Shown piece by piece: positions 43,075-47,656 of a stretch of DNA of 47,656 nucleotides (position 1 is the stretch's first letter; the number at the start of each line of letters is the position of its first letter). The notes beneath the pieces were generated by a model that was given only the letters and a program-made list of their open reading frames with translations, was not told where the DNA came from and did no database searches. The stretch comes from Terfezia claveryi (Eukaryota > Ascomycota > Pezizomycetes > Pezizales > Pezizaceae). The position numbers were made by a program, and so were the translations under genes. Location: positions 1 through 47,656 of the forward strand of contig WHUX01000314.1 of NCBI GenBank assembly GCA_015179025.1, given 5' to 3'.

Positions 43075-44018
43075 TGTTCCATGTTCCCTTCCTGGCGTAC
43101 CTCTGGTGCTTCCAACTCCCTGAACCACCATGTTACCTTTACACTGTTTCTACCACGGTATCTATGCATACCTCTTTCCCTATAACATCCCAGCGTTATC
43201 CGCTTTGCTAAGTTTCCAATCCAACGTTTTGCGTTCCCCTCATTCCGCTTCAGCCTCACTTCTCTTCTACTCCTACCTCTGTCTCTTGACTTTGCAAGCA
43301 TGCGTTCACCCTTTGCATTCTCCTGCATTCGCCCAACCTATTCTCCTCCTTTTCCTGTTGTCACTCACATATCTCACCGTCCCAACTCGATATGCATACA
43401 ATCCGCTCCTTAAAGTTACACCTCCTATCCCGCGTCTTCCTGGCTTGAACTTCTCCCTATTGTCTTTGTGATGTTTTCAATCCGACACATCACGTTCCTA
43501 AGTTTCCCTTCCTACAATTCTCTTTCTGAAGTTTTTAATGCGACATATCGCGTTTCTAAGTTCCCCTTCCTAACAATTGCTCTTCTGATGCTTGTGATTT
43601 AATTTATCTTCGTTCTAAATCGATCACTCATTCTTGGCACAAACACGAGGTTTTCTTTGTTTGACTTCTATTTTCCATGACTAAAAAACACATTCCGAAC
43701 CTCATGGCCACACCTACAAACTACCACCAAATGAAATCCAACGCGCTGCGTCCTCCCCCCTCTCACCCGATTATATCCACGTCCCAGCCACAAATTACTC
43801 AGTAATAAAAAGCACAGTGAGAGAAACATGTAGAGAAAAACATGTGGAGTGAAACACAGAGAGAAACAAGCAAGCGACAAGAGAAAAAGAACTAATACCG
43901 ACCGACAAGAAAAACAAAACCAATTACCATACGGAGACAGAACTAACTGGGAACTGATCTAGGAAAACCCTTCCTCCCCCTACTATATTCGCTTCCAGTC
44001 CCTATCCGACGTGTTCAG
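43075..44018. other. Intergenic region with a two-copy repeat
   Basis: Pyrimidine-rich on the plus strand, with no supported gene. At about 43472-43588 two ~59-bp copies share TCCGACACATC/TGCGACATATC, then CGTTCCTAAGTTTCCCTTCC and a C(A)ATTGCTCT-like end. A third weak relative lies near 43203. Confidence 0.45.
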
Positions 44019-45499
44019 TTACTCCGTATCTGCTCCGTCGAAATTAATGTCCAAATCCCCGCTCCCGCTGTCCAAATCTCCACCCTCTTCGTCTATATCT
44101 CCACTCTCCTCTAGTTCATCATCAACAATCGGGTCCAATGGCCCTGCCAACTCTACGGAAGAATCTCTCAATTGGCTCCCTTCACGACGGCGTTTGTGTG
44201 CTGGCACATTCAATCTGTCGTACGAGTGCTCTAGCTCCTTTCTCAATTCTGCCTCATATTTGGCTTCATCTTCGACCTGTGGTGCGTCAACGGGTTCTCG
44301 TTCCAAAATCCTTACTTGAGCTGCAATTCGACGTGCCAGGTCAGCCTTGATGTTATTCACAATAAGCTCCTGTATTACTTTTGGATGTATCTCCCATGTA
44401 TTCTTGAGTCTCTCATATGTGCCTGTTTCACGTTAGTCATTTTCTAACGCAGTGAGTACTTTCGCCCCTCATTATAGGTCATGCACAACTTACACCAGGC
44501 AGTCTCATATTTAAACTCCTGCATCACCGGAGCAATCTCGCCCTTCCTCCATGCCTTCAAACTATGACGCATGGCTGATGCCACAAAGCATATGAAGACA
44601 CCATTTATCTTATTTAGGAAATCTGGGTCCCTATTCCCCTGCATTTTTGAGCCCTGGAAATACCGCTGATATATAATCGCAACGATCTCCTCGGCGCGGA
44701 AGCGACCCTTGAGTTCCTTTCCGACTATTAGCATTGGATCTTGGACTATAAGGCTACTCGTACTGGGATCTGCAACTCCATCAACTTACGCTGTGACTGC
44801 TTTGCCTACAGATGAATCGATCCCCATCTAGCAAGTACTCAACCTGGGTCTTTATGCTTTCCTTTGGTAACCGGCCAATATCATACACCCTCGTGATGCT
44901 GGCTCGACATTCAAATATAAGATGTGATCTTGTTCGGGATTGTACAGCTTTGAGCTGTTTCCAATTAGCAAGCCGACGCAGCAAAACGGATTTGGTACTA
45001 TACAAAGGTATCCACCTCCTTTACTCGTTCCACATAGTGTGGCTCCGTTTGGGCCTTGGACCAAGCATGCTGTATCAGCAGGAGTATTTCCCCGGGTGTT
45101 AACAGTGGTTTCCTGTATAATGTGTATTTTGTCACAATCTTTTTTGCGGTGCTGGCAAAGGGTTGCAAAACACTGGGAATCGCCGAAAATGCTCGCATGC
45201 CTTTTCCAACGCCTGGCGCGAGCACAGCAGCGTCAACGAGTGTTTCCTCGTCTGAATCGGACGAGAAATCGGACGAGGATTCATTTCCGTTATCCTACGT
45301 TGGAATTAGCTTACAATGTAGCCAAAATATTACAATCCACATTCCTCTTCATCGAACAAGATTTCATTCCTGTATGCAACCCAGTTTCAATTCTTGGCCG
45401 TGGTCCAATACCAGGAGCTATTGCTTGGGAGGCCTTGCGTTTATGGCTTGCCTGACCTGCTGGCAGAGGGGCTTGTTGAGAGGATGATTTTCGAACCAT
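44019..45499 (-). CDS. DUF6532-like protein, five exons
   Basis: Exons are 45499-45341, 45294-45016, 44954-44810, 44745-44494 and 44422-44019. Together they keep one frame of 412 residues ending TAA. Introns are 46, 61, 64 (or 40 with the acceptor at 44770) and 71 nt; the last has GTAAGT and GACTAAC. The start MVRKSSSQQAPLPAG is basic. The centre reads as follows: IVTKYTLYRKPLLTPGEI, then RSHLIFECRASITRVYDIGR, VEYLLDGDRFI, IVAIIYQRYFQG, GVFICFVASAMRHSLKAWRK. This order of a short helix, an LL-x-x-x-x-FI segment, an FF/YF segment and a '-FVA-A---L--W--G' helix matches fungal DUF6532 proteins. The function of that family is unknown and it is often seen in repeat-rich regions. The C-terminus is acidic (DDELEESGDIDEEGGDLDS). 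Two donors are GTGGAT, which is unusual. Confidence 0.5.
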
Positions 45500-45588
45500 T
45501 GTAGAGGAAAGACTCGCACAGAAGGTTTGGAAGGGTAAAATTCCAACGCACAGCGTTCAATGCCTTTATTAAAAACTCAAATTGCTAA

Positions 45589-46924
45589 CTAAATCCAACC
45601 CCCAAAAAAATCCGACAACCACCCCCAAAAAATCCCAACGACCACCCAAAAAAAAATCCCAATGAACAGACCCTGGCACAGACCTCTGTGCCTGCCTCCA
45701 CATACCAACCTTATCCAAAGCCCTCCATGCTCATTGGCTACCCTTACTCCTTCATCATGTGCCGCCTGTCGCCTCGCCCTGCGAGTATTCCTATCCGCCG
45801 GGGGAGCTGCAGGATCCACTTCCAGCATAGCTCGCATAGCCGTCATTCCGGCAGCGGTCGGACCCCTGGCTAGCACCATTTCCCTGCCATTCTCCAGTTG
45901 GGGATCCAGTCCCTGCTGGATATTCCACCCCTCAGAGTCGGAATTGTAGATCTCCTCAGCTGGGTACTTTTCCTGCTCCTTCCTCTTCATTGCACGTAAA
46001 GCTCTCTTTTGCCTCTTAATCCGCATCCTGATCTTTAGCTTCCGCGCTTCGAATCCCTCCTGCGTGCGAGGGAATGTACGCTTTGCAAAGCCGGCAAGAT
46101 TTCGACTCAAAGAGTCGGAATCCTCCGCAGGGTCCATATACTCCTCTGCTGGATCAAGGAAGTCAGCCTCGAAGTATGCACCATCGTCTGCCGGTAGACT
46201 GTCCGCAACCGGAGGCACCAAAGCTGGATCCCTATAAAGGATAACTTGTACCCGAACAGGTTTTGACGAGGTTAGCTCTAAAAAGGCTTGCACCTCTTCG
46301 TCGGTTTGCAGACGTGTGGCAGAGAGATTGCGTTGCCTGGGCTTGGGTTCTCTAGTGCCCCATAGATAGCCCGCACTTCCTCCCCGCTGGGATTCTTTCT
46401 CGGATCTTGTCCACAATCTCTAAAAGAGATACCGATCTCAAAATAGCAACACAGTTGCTCGGAGCTTCATCCCATTTATACTCCCTACTAACATTATCCT
46501 GTACCTCATTGCCGCGGGCTGGATCGATGAGGAATAGTCTTACAGGCTTTCGGAAGCCCTCCTGACCATTGTCCTCTGCATTTCGACCAGTTGCATCGGC
46601 CCCCCCAAACTGGACATCTGGAGCATTAGCAGCCAGGTTTGCTACTTGGGCTAATGCGTGCCCCCGCTCTGTGTCTCTGGCCTTTTTGAGCACGTCTTGC
46701 AAAATCTTATCGAGAGCAGTCTCAGCTGCTCTTTTGATGGCCGCTGCCCCATTTTGGATTAGGGCAATTCCGGATGCAGGCAGCCCAGTCTCCTGCTGGG
46801 CATAGGTTTTGAATTGATGCCAGAGGGCATTACCAGCCTGCCTTTTCCCCGTTATCTCATTAGTCCGTGCCCACCCCTTGACCCCGTTCCTCCATTGGGA
46901 GTACCGGGGGTCATGCTCCCCCAC
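45589..46924 (-). pseudogene. Unknown protein gene with frameshift and repeat-derived tail
   Basis: The frame entering at 46924 ([20 protein letters not shown]) has no ATG and continues upstream only to a possible acceptor AAGTTAG near 46954, so the start exon is missing or outside the model. It is open to 46352. The protein-like sequence then moves to the second frame (46416-45589: [20 protein letters not shown] ... [14 protein letters not shown]), which points to a frameshift around 46380-46416. A basic helical part ([20 protein letters not shown]) could be a nuclear signal. The last ~20 residues ([20 protein letters not shown]) are encoded by a tandem repeat and are probably not a membrane segment of the original protein. 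No family is recognised. It lies on the same strand, 89 bp upstream of the DUF6532-like gene, and may belong to the same mobile unit. Confidence 0.5.
45594..45662 (+). repeat. ~23-bp tandem repeat at the 3' end of the unknown gene
   Basis: Three copies of CAACGACCACCCAAAAAAAA-type units, each with ATCC or CCCC next to a run of A (CCGACAACCACCCCCAAAAA, then CCCAACGACCACCC). Confidence 0.75.
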
Positions 46925-47202
46925 CCCAATAGTGCTTTTGCCTGGCTAACTTCTTGCGCTACGGATGGTATTTAGACGAACTACGTTGGAATTTTAGATA
47001 CCCCCGTTAGAAACTATGCTTTAAGAGGTACTTACGTTATTTATGTTGTTAGTTAATTAGGTGTTAACGAAATGGGAAGTGGTGATGGCGGGAAGGTATT
47101 CAAGTTGTGATCGCGGGAAGTATTGTGAATAGTTAATGAGAATAATTGATTCACGGATCTATGGGGTATTTATGGACTCTACGAAGTTGGACATAAGAGT
47201 AG
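46925..47202. other. Upstream region of the minus-strand gene
   Basis: No gene is recognised; it may hold a missing first exon. Confidence 0.3.
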
Positions 47203-47387
47203 GCCATGTTTGCTTGGTCGGCAATCAACATGGCCAGTCACTCCAGTTCTGTATGGCCTGCATAAGGCCATGACCTTTATGTTAATTATTGGACATGTTT
47301 GCTTCAAGCGGTCGGCAATCCACATAGCCATCTATGGCCTGCATAAGAATATGACCTGCATAAGACTATGACCTTTGTGTTAATATC
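47203..47387 (+). repeat. Two-copy direct repeat, ~90-95 bp
   Basis: CATGTTTGCTT, GGTCGGCAATC, TATGGCCTGCATAAG and ATGACCTTTRTGTTAAT occur in the same order at about 47206-47285 and 47294-47385. It abuts the MITE. Confidence 0.75.
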
Positions 47388-47632
47388 TAGCACCTGTGTA
47401 ACAACTTTCAAAAGCCCTCCAACCTTGTAAGTTGGAATCTGAGTGTACTACATACTTTCTGTTGTGCGTGGATGTTGTGACACTACCGTATTTCGTAGCA
47501 TATGGTAAACAGAAGTAGAGTACACAACAGCGAAATACAAATAACCGTGGCACAATAGAAAGTATGCAATACATGCAGATTCCAACTTACGAGGTTGGAG
47601 GGCTTTTGCAAGTCGTTTACAAAGGTGCTAGA
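47386..47632. mobile_element. MITE-like element with ~80-bp terminal inverted repeats
   Basis: The left end TCTAGCACCTGTGTAACAAC, then AAAAGCCCTCCAACCTTGTA and AGTTGGAATCTG, is repeated in reverse complement at the right end (AGATTCCAACTTACGAGG, TTGGAGGGCTTTTGC, AAGGTGCTAGA). The centre is also palindromic (GTATTTCG ... CGAAATAC). Total length is about 247 bp. The only long open frame is not protein-like. No certain target duplication was found. Confidence 0.75.
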
Positions 47633-47656
47633 CTCAAGTTATTTGGTAGTGCAATC

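Noticed and set aside
43130..43471. Plus-strand 113-codon hydrophobic frame
   Set aside because: Composition follows the pyrimidine-rich DNA; no start context, introns or family resemblance.
31661..46924. Starship-type giant element
   Set aside because: No tyrosine-recombinase (DUF3435) captain was recognised on either strand and no boundary repeats were found.

Overview
The window looks like a repeat-rich accessory region of a filamentous fungus. The evidence is: short spliceosomal introns (about 46-80 nt, mostly GTAAGT/GTATGT-like donors with CTAAC-like branch sites); Ty3/Gypsy and Ty1/Copia LTR retrotransposons; and long AT-rich tracts in which element reading frames are broken almost only by TAG, the footprint expected of CpA-to-TpA mutation such as RIP. 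RIP of this type is best known in Pezizomycotina, but the species cannot be named from the sequence. No rRNA, CRISPR array or bacterial-type operon was seen.

Layout. (1) About 170-4185 is a roughly 4 kb inverted repeat resembling a foldback element. Each arm carries a tandem ~123-bp repeat, and the centre is an AT-rich minisatellite that flips orientation near 1980. (2) 4440-6984 holds decayed Copia integrase and reverse transcriptase. (3) 6990-22073 is a decayed Gypsy element with two ~620-bp LTRs and a CTTTT target duplication. A much younger Gypsy element (13505-19723, minus strand, 454-bp LTRs, AAGAT duplication) is nested inside it. (4) 22079-28728 contains further decayed Gypsy pieces, including two damaged relatives of the young element (22955-25620 on plus, 27745-28728 on minus) around an AT-rich gap. 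(5) 28729-31660 is a non-decayed GC-richer island followed by several minisatellites. (6) 31661-36941 carries four multi-exon, mostly unrecognised genes: a C2H2-finger protein, two unknown proteins and one broken gene. (7) 37807-39780 is a satellite of about 40 copies of a 49/50-bp unit, each holding a 13-bp-arm palindrome. (8) 40222-46924 carries a nuclear-looking charged protein, a KDZ-transposase-associated cysteine-cluster protein, a DUF6532-like gene and a frameshifted unknown gene. (9) 47386-47632 is a MITE-like inverted-repeat element.

How the parts relate. The palindrome of the satellite (ATCACACACGTA ... TACGTGTGTGAT) also occurs, nearly identical, in both LTRs of the young Gypsy element, and once more exactly at the stop codon of the gene that follows the satellite (41544-41574). 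One short palindromic site thus appears in a retrotransposon promoter region, in a tandem array and at a gene end. The young Gypsy element has an almost complete coding set, but two in-frame TAGs and a poly-G frameshift disable it. It also shows a canonical -1 slippery heptamer at the gag/pol overlap and a primer-binding site complementary to its own LTR, as expected for self-priming Tf1/sushi-type elements. Several host-like genes are interrupted by a single in-frame TAG, so many gene models here may be pseudogenes.
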